This document shows positions 24,462-32,422 of a stretch of 32,700 nucleotides of DNA, piece after piece. The notes under the pieces were generated by a model that saw only the letters and a list, made by a program, of their open reading frames with translations, ran no database searches and was not told the origin of the DNA. The translations under genes and the position numbers were made by a program. How positions within the stretch are numbered: position 1 is the stretch's first letter; every line of letters begins with the position of its first letter. Source of the stretch: Dehalococcoidia bacterium (GTDB lineage: Bacteria; Chloroflexota; Dehalococcoidia; UBA2979); assembly GCA_029246995.1 (NCBI GenBank), contig JAQWMB010000025.1, positions 1 through 32,700 of the forward strand, written 5' to 3'.

Positions 24462-27065
24462 TTGGTCAACATAATTGTCAATGGTAAAAATATTAGTGGA
24501 TCAAATGGGAAGCCACTTGTCGAGGTTTTAAAAGAAAATGGATTCCCAATTACAAATTTATGCTACCTAGATGACCTTGATCCATATGCTGGTTGCAGAA
24601 CCTGCGTAGTTGAAATTGAGGGGGCAAAACCCACCCCTTTACAATTATCTTGTACGACAGTTATTAGTGAAGGCATGGTTGTCAACACAGAGTCTAACCA
24701 AGCAAAAGAGATTAGGCAATCTGTCATGTCTTTTATTACTACTAATCACCCAGATAGATGTCTGACATGTCACAGAAGAGTCCATTGTCAACCTGGAGAA
24801 ATATGCCTTAGAGACGATGTTGTCACTCATAGATGTCTAACGTGTGCTAAAAATTATCGTTGTGAATTACAAACTGCTACTGAATTGGTTGATTTAGGTG
24901 ATTGGCAAGAACCATGGGTTGGTGAAGAAAGATCATACTATGAAGCTGTTCCACCAAAGCCAGACCGAGCAAATCCATTTCTTGAATTTGATCCACAAAT
25001 GTGCATTCTATGCACAAGATGTGTTAGAGCGTGTGCTGATATAAGGCACACAGGTGCAATTTCGCTATCTGGTAAAGGCTTTGATACGAAAATATCATTT
25101 GGTGCTGGCGGCCCAGTTCAAGAATCTAATTGTGATTTTTGTGGTGCATGCATAGATGTATGCCCGACTGCTACACTAATGGAAAAACCAAATAAATGGA
25201 ATGGTCTTGCTTCGGATTGGACAAATTCTGTTTGTAATGGATGCTCAATGAACTGTACGATTTCCTATGGTATCGCAAATAAAGGTGAACCGGTAATTGT
25301 CAGACCAGTTGCTATAAATAAAACTAGCCAAGAACAAATTTGTGTTAGAGGCAGGTTTGGATATTCGGAAGTTAATCTTAAAGATAGATTACATGCCCCA
25401 TTAGAAAAAATTAATGGAAATTTGCGATCAATAAATATTGAAGATGCAAAATTAAAAGTTGCAAATTATCTTAAAAATGTTATTTCAGAAAATGGCTCCC
25501 AATCTATAGGTATTATTGCTTCACCTTTTTCAACGAATGAAGATGCTGCATTTTTGCATTATTTTGCAAAAGATATTATTCAAACAAATAATTTAGACTA
25601 TATTGATGGAGAAAATTATAGAGCTGTAATTGAAACATGGGAATCTATATCTGGATATAGAAAACTTCCTTCAGATACACAAAATATTAAAAATGCAAAA
25701 TTAATATTTGCAATTGGTCCTGACCTTGAAGATTCTCATCAAATAGCAGCTTTGAGAATCAAAGACGCCGTAACAAATAATAATGCAGAACTCATAGTTG
25801 TATCCCCGAAGTGGAATGAACTTGTGCCATTTGCAAAAAACTGGATTCAGACAAAGCCTGGTGATGAAGCAATCATCCTAGAAGAAATTAGTGCCCATAT
25901 TGAAAAGAATAATCAAGAAGATTTTACAAGCCAATTAACTTATCTCAACAATAATGATATTAAAAATATAATTAGTAGTAGTAGTAATTTCCAACATGCA
26001 ATTGATAAAAAACCAGAAATTTTCAATCAAATTGCAATTATTTATGCGCATCCAAATTATTATATTGATGATACAAAAAACATACTTATTAACCAAGCAA
26101 GCAGTGTAGCAAAGCTTGCAACAGTGCTTGTAAAGGAGCAAGCCAGCGAAGTCATTTATTATCTACCAAATGAAGCCAATGTAGTAGGGCTTGATGATAT
26201 GCACATAAAACCGATTGATAATGGAAAAAATTTCTATCAAATGTTGAATTCTATTATGAATGGAAAAATAAAATGTTTAATTATTCATGCAGATAACCCA
26301 CTAATTCGAGCTGCGGATCAAGTTTTAGTAAAAAATGCACTTAATAAGCTTGATAAATTAATTTTAATCGATTCAACATTATCAACCTTAAGCGATTATG
26401 CTCATTTTATTTTTCCTGATTTACCATTCTATTTAAAATCAGGAACAACAACCAATTCAAGTAGTTACATTTTTAAACATAATTATAATCAGGCAGAATT
26501 ATTTACAACTATTAATAAAGTTAATCACTTACACATTATTTTTAATGATATTGCTAAATTAATTTCTACAGATAAGAAAACAGTTGATTATTCAAATGAA
26601 AAATTTATTATTAACTTAAATAAAAATTATAGAAAATATCCAAATTTTATGTCAGGAAGCTACAGATCAATTGATGAAAATAATAGTAAATATAGCTTAA
26701 TGCCTGTAAAAACGGGTAAAAATAATGCACTGTCAAAAATAAAAGGCATCAGCGTGCTTGCAGGTAAAACACTATTTACATCTCGTGAACTTACTTCGAT
26801 TGGAGCCCCAAATGCAGACTTAATGGGTCGGGAACAAAAAGGAGTCATCAATCCTATAGATGCAAAAGAACTTGGATTAAATGATTTGACTGATTCAAAA
26901 ATCATTATTTCTAATAATGATAAAGTATTAGCAATTAATGTAGATATTTCTGATCGTATTGCACCAGGAACTATTTTTATACCACAATATTTTCAAAATG
27001 GGCAAATACTTGAATTTCTTAATCAATCTAAAAATAAAAATAATTTCGTTGAAATCAAAACTTAA
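24462..27065 (+). CDS. nuoG: NuoG-like complex I subunit with a doubled His/Cys motif
   Basis: Large Fe-S subunit of NADH-quinone oxidoreductase type, 867 residues. In order: a 2Fe-2S ferredoxin domain (Cys34, 45, 48, 64); a His/Cys motif HPDRCLTCHRRVHC (His96, Cys100, 103, 109) with Cys115; a second copy HRCLTCAKNYRCELQ (His123, Cys125, 128, 134); two 4Fe-4S sets (Cys181-191 and Cys224-234); the CNGCSMNC site (Cys258, 261, 265, 294); and a molybdopterin-oxidoreductase-fold region without an evident Cys or selenocysteine molybdenum ligand. I start at the TTG at 24462, eight bases after AAGGA; an in-frame ATG at 24399 lies inside nuoI. A formate-dehydrogenase-like role cannot be excluded. Confidence 0.9.
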   Translation: MVNIIVNGKNISGSNGKPLVEVLKENGFPITNLCYLDDLDPYAGCRTCVVEIEGAKPTPLQLSCTTVISEGMVVNTESNQAKEIRQSVMSFITTNHPDRCLTCHRRVHCQPGEICLRDDVVTHRCLTCAKNYRCELQTATELVDLGDWQEPWVGEERSYYEAVPPKPDRANPFLEFDPQMCILCTRCVRACADIRHTGAISLSGKGFDTKISFGAGGPVQESNCDFCGACIDVCPTATLMEKPNKWNGLASDWTNSVCNGCSMNCTISYGIANKGEPVIVRPVAINKTSQEQICVRGRFGYSEVNLKDRLHAPLEKINGNLRSINIEDAKLKVANYLKNVISENGSQSIGIIASPFSTNEDAAFLHYFAKDIIQTNNLDYIDGENYRAVIETWESISGYRKLPSDTQNIKNAKLIFAIGPDLEDSHQIAALRIKDAVTNNNAELIVVSPKWNELVPFAKNWIQTKPGDEAIILEEISAHIEKNNQEDFTSQLTYLNNNDIKNIISSSSNFQHAIDKKPEIFNQIAIIYAHPNYYIDDTKNILINQASSVAKLATVLVKEQASEVIYYLPNEANVVGLDDMHIKPIDNGKNFYQMLNSIMNGKIKCLIIHADNPLIRAADQVLVKNALNKLDKLILIDSTLSTLSDYAHFIFPDLPFYLKSGTTTNSSSYIFKHNYNQAELFTTINKVNHLHIIFNDIAKLISTDKKTVDYSNEKFIINLNKNYRKYPNFMSGSYRSIDENNSKYSLMPVKTGKNNALSKIKGISVLAGKTLFTSRELTSIGAPNADLMGREQKGVINPIDAKELGLNDLTDSKIIISNNDKVLAINVDISDRIAPGTIFIPQYFQNGQILEFLNQSKNKNNFVEIKT

Positions 27066-27099
27066 CAACTCATACAAGGAAGGCAATATTAAGGAATTA

Positions 27100-27753
27100 A
27101 TGACTACATTACGGCTATTCCCGCTTGGAACAATTTTATTCCCAAATATGATCCTTCCTTTACAAGTCTTTGAGGAAAGATATAAAATATTAATCGCAAA
27201 TTGTATTGAAGATGCTACTCCATTTGGAGTCGTATCAATAAAATCTGGCAATGAAGTCGGTGACCCATCCCCAGAAATTCATATGGTTGGTACAACTGCA
27301 AAAATTAATAAAACAATCTTCGATAAAAATGGCGTTATTTTACTTGAAGCATTAGGCGTTCAAAGATTCCAGATATTAGAAATAATAAATGATAAACCAT
27401 ATTTAACTGCACAAGTAAAACCATTGAATGAAATAGAATCATCAAATGTTATTTTATTGAATGAAATGCAAAAATCATTTGAAAAATTTCTTCAAAACAG
27501 TGAAATTGCTAGTGGCAGCTATGCTTTTAATAGAACAATCCCTAAGCAATCCGGAGAATTAGCTGACCGCATTGCAGCAAAAAGTATTGCATTTTGGGAT
27601 AAAAAAAAATTACAACTAATTTTAGAAAATTTAGACGAAGAAAGTAGACTAGAGGACGTTAAACCAATTATGAATGCTTTATCACAATTTGCTGAATCTG
27701 AAGCTAAAGAAAAAATTAGAAAACTAAAAGCTGAATCAATTCACTTGAATTAA
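27100..27753 (+). CDS. Lon N-terminal (substrate-binding) domain protein
   Basis: Stand-alone Lon-type substrate-binding domain, 217 residues, without the ATPase or protease parts of Lon. LRLFPLGTILFPNMILPLQVFEERYKILI is the start of the PUA-like beta fold, and FGVVSI, GTTAKI and LEALGVQRFQI follow. The C-terminal third is helical and charged. Such proteins are widespread with no settled function; roles in protein quality control have been proposed. I start at the ATG at 27100 with AAGGA four bases upstream. In-frame codons further upstream overlap nuoG and give an unrelated, Lys-rich leader. It is convergent with the rhodanese gene two bases away. Confidence 0.87.
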   Translation: MTTLRLFPLGTILFPNMILPLQVFEERYKILIANCIEDATPFGVVSIKSGNEVGDPSPEIHMVGTTAKINKTIFDKNGVILLEALGVQRFQILEIINDKPYLTAQVKPLNEIESSNVILLNEMQKSFEKFLQNSEIASGSYAFNRTIPKQSGELADRIAAKSIAFWDKKKLQLILENLDEESRLEDVKPIMNALSQFAESEAKEKIRKLKAESIHLN

Positions 27754-27755
27754 AG

Positions 27756-28088
27756 CTATTCAATCTCGTATTTAGAATCTATCCAAGCATCATGCCCGCC
27801 ACTAACATTATATAAATCATTCTTTAGACCAGCAGCAAATGCAAATTCTGCAGCTACAGCAGACCGTTGACCAGATTTACAAATAAATAAAATAGGCTTT
27901 GTCGTATCAATCTCTGAAATTCTAGAAAAAGTTTCCATATGTGGAATATTAATAGCACCTGGAACATGTCCAGATTGATGTTCGTCCTCTTCTCTGCTAT
28001 CTATAACTTGAACATCTTCATTTTCAATCATAGTCTTAGCTTCATGTATATCAATCTCTTTAAATGCAATTTCTTTTTGAGAATCCAT
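27756..28088 (-). CDS. Rhodanese-like sulfurtransferase
   Basis: Single rhodanese domain of 110 residues, cytoplasmic. VQVIDSREEDEHQSGHVPGAINIP is the conserved N-terminal block, and the active loop is ICKSGQRS with Cys70, which carries persulfide in thiosulfate or other sulfane-sulfur transfer. VSGGHDAW closes the domain. I chose the ATG at 28088 because GAGG lies eight bases upstream; a GTG three codons earlier has no such site. It may deliver sulfur for Fe-S or cofactor work, as the 22-27 kb genes would need, but it is on the opposite strand, so this is speculation. Confidence 0.93.
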   Translation of the reverse strand: MDSQKEIAFKEIDIHEAKTMIENEDVQVIDSREEDEHQSGHVPGAINIPHMETFSRISEIDTTKPILFICKSGQRSAVAAEFAFAAGLKNDLYNVSGGHDAWIDSKYEIE

Positions 28089-28189
28089 AATAATCACCTC
28101 ATAATATGTTAATTTGTTGAAATTCTAGGATATTTAAATGAGAATAAAAAGTAAAGATAATATAAAAAATTCTTTAAGAAGGATAGGAA

Positions 28190-29137
28190 ATGGATAAAAT
28201 CTTTATAACCAGGATGTTACCTGATCCTGAATTAATAGAAAAATTAAAAGAACATTTTAAAGTTGAAGTTTGGGAAAAATCATTGCCTCCTAATCCTGAA
28301 GAATTGCTTATTAAAAGTAAAAATTGCTGGGGGATGCTTACCATGCTAACAGAAAAGATTGACAAAGATTTCATAAAGAAAAATCAAGAACTAAAAATTA
28401 TAGCAAATATGGCAGTTGGTTTTGATAATATAGACATTGCCGCAGCAAAAAAACAAAAAATAATGATTACTAATACTCCTGATGTACTAACAGAATCAAC
28501 AGCAGAACTAACTTTTGCTTTATTATTATTAATGGCTAAACGATTACCAGAAGCGAACACTGCAGTATTTAAAGATCAATGGGGCCCCTGGCACCCTAAC
28601 TGGATGCTTGGAAAAGATTTAAAAAATGCAAACCTTGGCATTATTGGCCCTGGTAAAATAGCTACCGCTGTTGCGAAAATAGCAAAAAGTTTTTCTATGA
28701 AAATTAATTATTATGGGAGAAAACCAAAAGTTAATTTCCCAGGCACTTATATGAAGCTTGATCAATTGCTAGCAACATCAGATTATCTTTCAATACATTT
28801 ATCCTTGAATCAAGAAACACATCATTTTCTTAATTCAAGTCATTTCAAAAAAATGAAAAAAGATGCAATCTTAATCAATACATCTAGAGGAAAAATCATT
28901 AATCAAAACCATCTATTGCAAGCAATAAATAGCAATGACATTGGAGGTGCTGCCCTAGATGTCACAGATCCAGAACCTATAGGTTCTGATTCACCGCTTT
29001 TAAAGATGCAAAAGATTTTTATTTCCCCTCATCTTGGTAGTGCAACGCAAGCAACAAGATACAAAATGGCTTCAATGGCCATCGATAATTTAATATTATA
29101 TAAAACCAAAAATTACTGTCCAAATGCAATCGTATAG
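28190..29137 (+). CDS. D-2-hydroxyacid dehydrogenase (glyoxylate/hydroxypyruvate reductase-like)
   Basis: NAD(P)-dependent D-2-hydroxyacid dehydrogenase, 315 residues, that interconverts a 2-oxoacid and its D-hydroxyacid. The catalytic set is Arg233 (NTSRGKIIN), Glu262 (DVTDPEPI) and His281 (SPHLGSAT). The nucleotide loop is LGIIGPGKIATA (149-160), with Ala in place of the last Gly of GxGxxG. VGFDNID and TPDVLTESTAELTFALLL are typical of glyoxylate reductases. The residue that chooses NAD or NADP follows INYYGRKPK, where Arg177 and Lys178 might favour NADPH. AAGGA precedes the ATG. The pyrE-like gene follows 21 bases downstream in the same frame. Confidence 0.92.
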   Translation: MDKIFITRMLPDPELIEKLKEHFKVEVWEKSLPPNPEELLIKSKNCWGMLTMLTEKIDKDFIKKNQELKIIANMAVGFDNIDIAAAKKQKIMITNTPDVLTESTAELTFALLLLMAKRLPEANTAVFKDQWGPWHPNWMLGKDLKNANLGIIGPGKIATAVAKIAKSFSMKINYYGRKPKVNFPGTYMKLDQLLATSDYLSIHLSLNQETHHFLNSSHFKKMKKDAILINTSRGKIINQNHLLQAINSNDIGGAALDVTDPEPIGSDSPLLKMQKIFISPHLGSATQATRYKMASMAIDNLILYKTKNYCPNAIV

Positions 29138-29158
29138 AATAGATACAGGAGTATAGCT

Positions 29159-29803
29159 ATTAATAATAAAATAAACTCAGGAAAATTATGGTTAGTTGAT
29201 TTACTTTGGGATCTAGGAGCGATTGAATTAGGTAATTATAACCTAGGGCATACTGCAAAAGATTCTCCTATATATATTAATACAAAAATTGCACTATTAA
29301 GACCTGGACCACTAAATAGAATAGTTGGGTTATTAAAACAAGAAATTGAACTTGTAAAATCAAGAAGGGATAGCTCATTGCAATCTTTTGATATTATTGC
29401 AGGAGTACCAGTTGGTGGATTATTATTAGCAACTGCCCTTGGTTTAGAAACTGGCCAATCAACAATTTATGTCAGAGATGATAAAAAAAATCAATTTAAT
29501 GATCATCAGCAAATTGAGGGAAGTTACTTGCCAGGTCAAACTGTTTTAGTTATTGACGATCTTACAACAGGGGGACATTCGATACAAAATTGCGTAGATA
29601 TATTACGAAATAATGGACTTTATGTAAAAAATGCTATAAGTCTAATTGATAGAGCAGAAGGATCTAGTAAAATGCTTGCAAAGAACGGAATTTCTATGCA
29701 CTCAATAATTAATTTAGAGACACTAAGTGTGTATTTAAAAGAAACAAAAAAGATTACTGAAAACGAATTTATTAGAATAAATCAATATTTAAATGAAAAA
29801 TAA
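29159..29803 (+). CDS. pyrE: Orotate phosphoribosyltransferase-like, probable ATT start
   Basis: Phosphoribosyltransferase of about 214 residues, likely OPRTase, which joins orotate and PRPP in UMP synthesis. DLLWDLGAIELGNYNL and KDSPIYINTK match the OPRTase N-terminus, IIAGVPVGG is the next block, and VLVIDDLTTGGHS is the PRPP loop. The catalytic loop reads YVRDDKKNQFNDHQ, a divergent form. The frame from the previous stop has no ATG, GTG or TTG until a TTG at 29378, which would delete the whole N-terminal domain. AGGAG at 29147-29151 stands seven bases before ATT at 29159, the best start. ATT initiation or a base error in the sequence are the alternatives. It follows the dehydrogenase gene closely. 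Confidence 0.8.
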   Translation: MNNKINSGKLWLVDLLWDLGAIELGNYNLGHTAKDSPIYINTKIALLRPGPLNRIVGLLKQEIELVKSRRDSSLQSFDIIAGVPVGGLLLATALGLETGQSTIYVRDDKKNQFNDHQQIEGSYLPGQTVLVIDDLTTGGHSIQNCVDILRNNGLYVKNAISLIDRAEGSSKMLAKNGISMHSIINLETLSVYLKETKKITENEFIRINQYLNEK

Positions 29804-29819
29804 TAAAATTAGTCAATAA

Positions 29820-30035
29820 TTATAAAAGTGTACCTAAATGTTTTCTACCAGGCCTGGGATCATAATTAGATTTAAAAATTGCTAATTTATCTCGTTTAAT
29901 TAAATATTTACCCGCAAACATAGTTGCTGGAATTCTATCTTGTTTAATTAGCCTACGTAAACTTTGAGGATGTATGCCAATTTCCCTAGATGCCTGGACT
30001 AAATCTAGATAGTCATCAAAAGCTTGCTCTGCCAT
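29820..30035 (-). CDS. Small excisionase/MerR-like helix-turn-helix protein
   Basis: DNA-binding protein of 71 residues with a winged-helix fold of the excisionase/MerR-like type: YLDLVQASREIGIHPQSLRR is the helix-turn-helix, and LIKQDRIPATMFAGKYLIKRDKLAIF is the wing and last helix. A basic C-terminal tail, DPRPGRK, follows. No integrase or att site lies nearby, so it is more likely a small regulator than a phage excisionase. GGTGA precedes the ATG at 30035. Upstream lie a palindrome and a TTGACT hexamer that could form an autoregulated promoter. It is convergent with the pyrE-like gene. Confidence 0.8.
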   Translation of the reverse strand: MAEQAFDDYLDLVQASREIGIHPQSLRRLIKQDRIPATMFAGKYLIKRDKLAIFKSNYDPRPGRKHLGTLL

Positions 30036-30102
30036 AAATCACCATTCTGACTTGTTATTAACTATAAGTAGGATATATGTAAAGACTTTTATGAGAAAGT
30101 CA

Positions 30103-30116
30103 ATTGTATATACAAT
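30103..30116. repeat. 14-bp perfect palindrome upstream of the helix-turn-helix gene
   Basis: ATTGTATATACAAT is a perfect palindrome 67 bases upstream of the small regulator's ATG. On the minus strand its end overlaps TTGACT, a five-of-six -35 hexamer. The -10 is unclear. It is a candidate operator for autoregulation. Confidence 0.4.
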
Positions 30117-30158
30117 ATAACAATTATTTTATTAATTGAAAATAGATTTAAGAACTGA

Positions 30159-31595
30159 CTATTTTGCAACCAAGCGCATAGCTTTTGCAGCATCATGAAA
30201 ACTTTGAAATACTGGTAAGCCATTAGCTATTGCTAATTGAGTGACTTCAGAGGCTATGGATTCTCTAGACGTGGCATCTTGATCTGTCATCATTATTGTG
30301 CTCGTTAACGTATGAATAATAAGCACAACAGGCATTTTATAGGTATGTTTAAATTTACGCAAAGCATTCAAAAATTCATAAAAATTTTGCTTTGAGTCAG
30401 TATAAGTTCTTGTATTCATATCTATAACAAGGGCACCACGAATATTTTTATCTTCACCAATAATATTTAAAATTTTATTAAGATTTACTACTTCATTACC
30501 AATAGTTGAACCTGCATCAAAGGGATTGCGATAAGAGCCACCAATAACATTAAAAAATTGAGAGAGTTCATTATAAGAAGTATTTGAAAGTTGAGGTATT
30601 ACAAAATCATGATCTTCAAAAGTATCAGTAATTGCAACAGACTGGCCCCCTGTCATAGTAATCAGGGCGAGAGTATTGCCAATTTCATATTCTTGAAAAT
30701 TAATTAGTTTAGCAACATTAATTAATTCGTCCAACGAATTAACATTGATACCACCTGCATCGATAATTAACTTGCTCCATACAGTATAATTGGATGCCAT
30801 TGATGCTGTATGAGAAGCTACTGCACGAGCACCTGCATTATTTCTACCACCTTTCCATATAAGAACTGGCTTTTTTGATTTATTAAGAAGCTGAAGAAAC
30901 CGAGGCCCATCTTTAACACCCTCTAAATAAAAGGCAATAATGTCAGTTGATTTATCATTAATTAAGTATTCTAATAGATCGCATTCATTAACAAATAAAG
31001 CATTACCAAAAGAAATCGATCGACTAACATTAATACCACTACGCTGCGCTCCAACAGTAACGTTTACTCCATGCGTACCACTCTGTGATAAAAAAGATAA
31101 GTTCATTTTTTTTAATGCAGGCATAGCACTTGCAATATTTTGTGCTTGATGGAATCTCAATGAAGATTTCTTATTATAAATTCCCATACAATTTGGACCA
31201 ATAACAGGAATGTCAGTATCTTTAAAAAGCTCTACTAATTTATCTTGTAATTCATATCCAATTTTTTCCTTTGTTTCTTCAAATCCAGCTGTAAAAAAAT
31301 GAACTCCATTTACTTTGCGCTTAATTGCTTCGACCGCTATAAAAGGTGCAACTTGTCTAGGTACAGCAATAATCAACAAGTCAATTGCTCCAGGCACCTC
31401 TTCTAAAGAACTGTAATTTTTAATACCTAGTTTTTTTATGCCTGGAATTTCTTTTTTATCAATCTGTACTGAATATAAATTACCTGTAAAATCAGACTGA
31501 GCCTTTAAAAACTGATAATTTGGTCCTTTTTCACCAACAACTACTACTGTTTTTGGATTCAGCATTTTATGTAGTTTTTTATAATTAATTGCCAT
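30159..31595 (-). CDS. ADP-forming acyl-CoA synthetase, alpha subunit
   Basis: Alpha part of a NDP-forming acyl-CoA synthetase, 478 residues, which links acyl-CoA hydrolysis to ATP formation or the reverse. An N-terminal CoA-binding Rossmann domain (TVVVVGEKG, IPVIGPNCMG at 129-138) is followed by two succinyl-CoA-ligase-like domains with LSQSGTHG and IWKGGRNNAGARAVASHTAS. His262 in that stretch is the expected phosphohistidine. In many bacteria this unit is fused to the ATP-grasp part; here the ATP-grasp subunit is a separate gene ending 8 bases upstream. AAGG lies six bases before the ATG. The acyl substrate (acetyl, propionyl, aryl and others) cannot be told from sequence. Confidence 0.9.
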   Translation of the reverse strand: MAINYKKLHKMLNPKTVVVVGEKGPNYQFLKAQSDFTGNLYSVQIDKKEIPGIKKLGIKNYSSLEEVPGAIDLLIIAVPRQVAPFIAVEAIKRKVNGVHFFTAGFEETKEKIGYELQDKLVELFKDTDIPVIGPNCMGIYNKKSSLRFHQAQNIASAMPALKKMNLSFLSQSGTHGVNVTVGAQRSGINVSRSISFGNALFVNECDLLEYLINDKSTDIIAFYLEGVKDGPRFLQLLNKSKKPVLIWKGGRNNAGARAVASHTASMASNYTVWSKLIIDAGGINVNSLDELINVAKLINFQEYEIGNTLALITMTGGQSVAITDTFEDHDFVIPQLSNTSYNELSQFFNVIGGSYRNPFDAGSTIGNEVVNLNKILNIIGEDKNIRGALVIDMNTRTYTDSKQNFYEFLNALRKFKHTYKMPVVLIIHTLTSTIMMTDQDATSRESIASEVTQLAIANGLPVFQSFHDAAKAMRLVAK

Positions 31596-31603
31596 GATAA
31601 ACC

Positions 31604-32326
31604 TTATTTTTTTAAAACAATCCTCGCATCAACAGCAATAATCTTTTTTTCATTAGCAATTATAGGATTTAAATCGATTTCTTCAACTTCTGGATTCATA
31701 ACAACAAAACTTGATAAACTAAGTAGAATTTTTTGTAACTTATCTAAATCTACTTTGGGTAAACCACGCGCACCCATTAATAATTGCTTTGATTGAATCT
31801 CATTAATAATATTTTTTGCATCTATTTTTCTTAGTGGAAGCAACTTAAATGAAACATCTTTCATGAATTCAATAAAAACACCACCCAAGCCAAACATTAA
31901 TACAGGACCAAACTGTTTATCTGTTGTGACACCAGCAACTAACTCGATTCCATCTTCAACCATTGGTTGTATTGATATACCAATAATCACAGCTTTACTA
32001 TTTACTTTTTTAACTCTTTTAATCATTGCTTTATATGTTGACTCAACTTCTTTTATATTGGCAATATCTAATTGAACACCACCTACATCAGATTTATGAG
32101 ATATATCATTGGATACAATTTTCATAGCCAAAGGAAAAGATAACTTTGATGCTATTGATTTTGCTTGTGAAACGTTTTGAGCCAATTTTGTGTTTACTAC
32201 AGGAATATCGAAAGATTTAATAAGAGATTTTGACTCGACTTCATTTAGTAAATAACGATTTTCTTTTAGGGCATCTTTAATTATTTTATTCAATTTATCT
32301 TCCTTAAATTCAGCAATACTAATCAT
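31604..32326 (-). CDS. ADP-forming acyl-CoA synthetase, beta subunit (ATP-grasp)
   Basis: ATP-grasp partner of the alpha subunit, 240 residues. LLNEVESKSLIKSFDIPVV is the family opening. The nucleotide site includes FPLAMKIVSNDISHKSDVGGV, where His77 is the second histidine that relays phosphate. FGPVLMFGLGG and VEEIDLNPIIA carry metal-binding residues. The ATG at 32326 has no ribosome-binding site. A TTG at codon 12 has AAGGA with seven bases' spacing and would give 229 residues without losing conserved parts, so the start is uncertain. It is first in a two-gene operon with alpha and divergent from pth, across a gap holding a long inverted repeat. Confidence 0.9.
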   Translation of the reverse strand: MISIAEFKEDKLNKIIKDALKENRYLLNEVESKSLIKSFDIPVVNTKLAQNVSQAKSIASKLSFPLAMKIVSNDISHKSDVGGVQLDIANIKEVESTYKAMIKRVKKVNSKAVIIGISIQPMVEDGIELVAGVTTDKQFGPVLMFGLGGVFIEFMKDVSFKLLPLRKIDAKNIINEIQSKQLLMGARGLPKVDLDKLQKILLSLSSFVVMNPEVEEIDLNPIIANEKKIIAVDARIVLKK

Positions 32327-32378
32327 AGCAATTAATTCATATAAATTATATCTATTTATCCATAAAAAGGTTTTTCAT

Positions 32379-32414
32379 ATTATAGATTATCTATTAGCAT
32401 AATTAATCTATAAT
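32379..32414. repeat. 11-bp-arm inverted repeat between divergent acyl-CoA synthetase and pth genes
   Basis: Perfect arms ATTATAGATTA (32379-32389) and TAATCTATAAT (32404-32414) are separated by 14 bases. Each arm contains a TATAAT pointing outward, towards pth on the plus strand and towards the synthetase on the minus strand. No good -35 hexamers accompany them. The pth ATG is only 8 bases beyond its TATAAT, so a transcript from there would be nearly leaderless. Confidence 0.45.
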
Positions 32415-32422
32415 CAATAATC

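Noticed and set aside
27745-27763. TTGAAT/ATTCAA inverted repeat spanning the stops of the Lon-domain and rhodanese genes, as a bidirectional terminator
   Set aside because: Six-base A/T-rich arms with no T-run on either strand; expected by chance in this composition.
29378-29803. pyrE-like gene as a truncated pseudogene starting at TTG 29378
   Set aside because: The upstream 219 bases are open in frame and encode the expected OPRTase N-terminus, so the gene is intact apart from its unusual start.
29820-30035. The helix-turn-helix protein as the excisionase of an integrated element
   Set aside because: No integrase, phage gene, direct repeat or tRNA attachment site was seen in the window.
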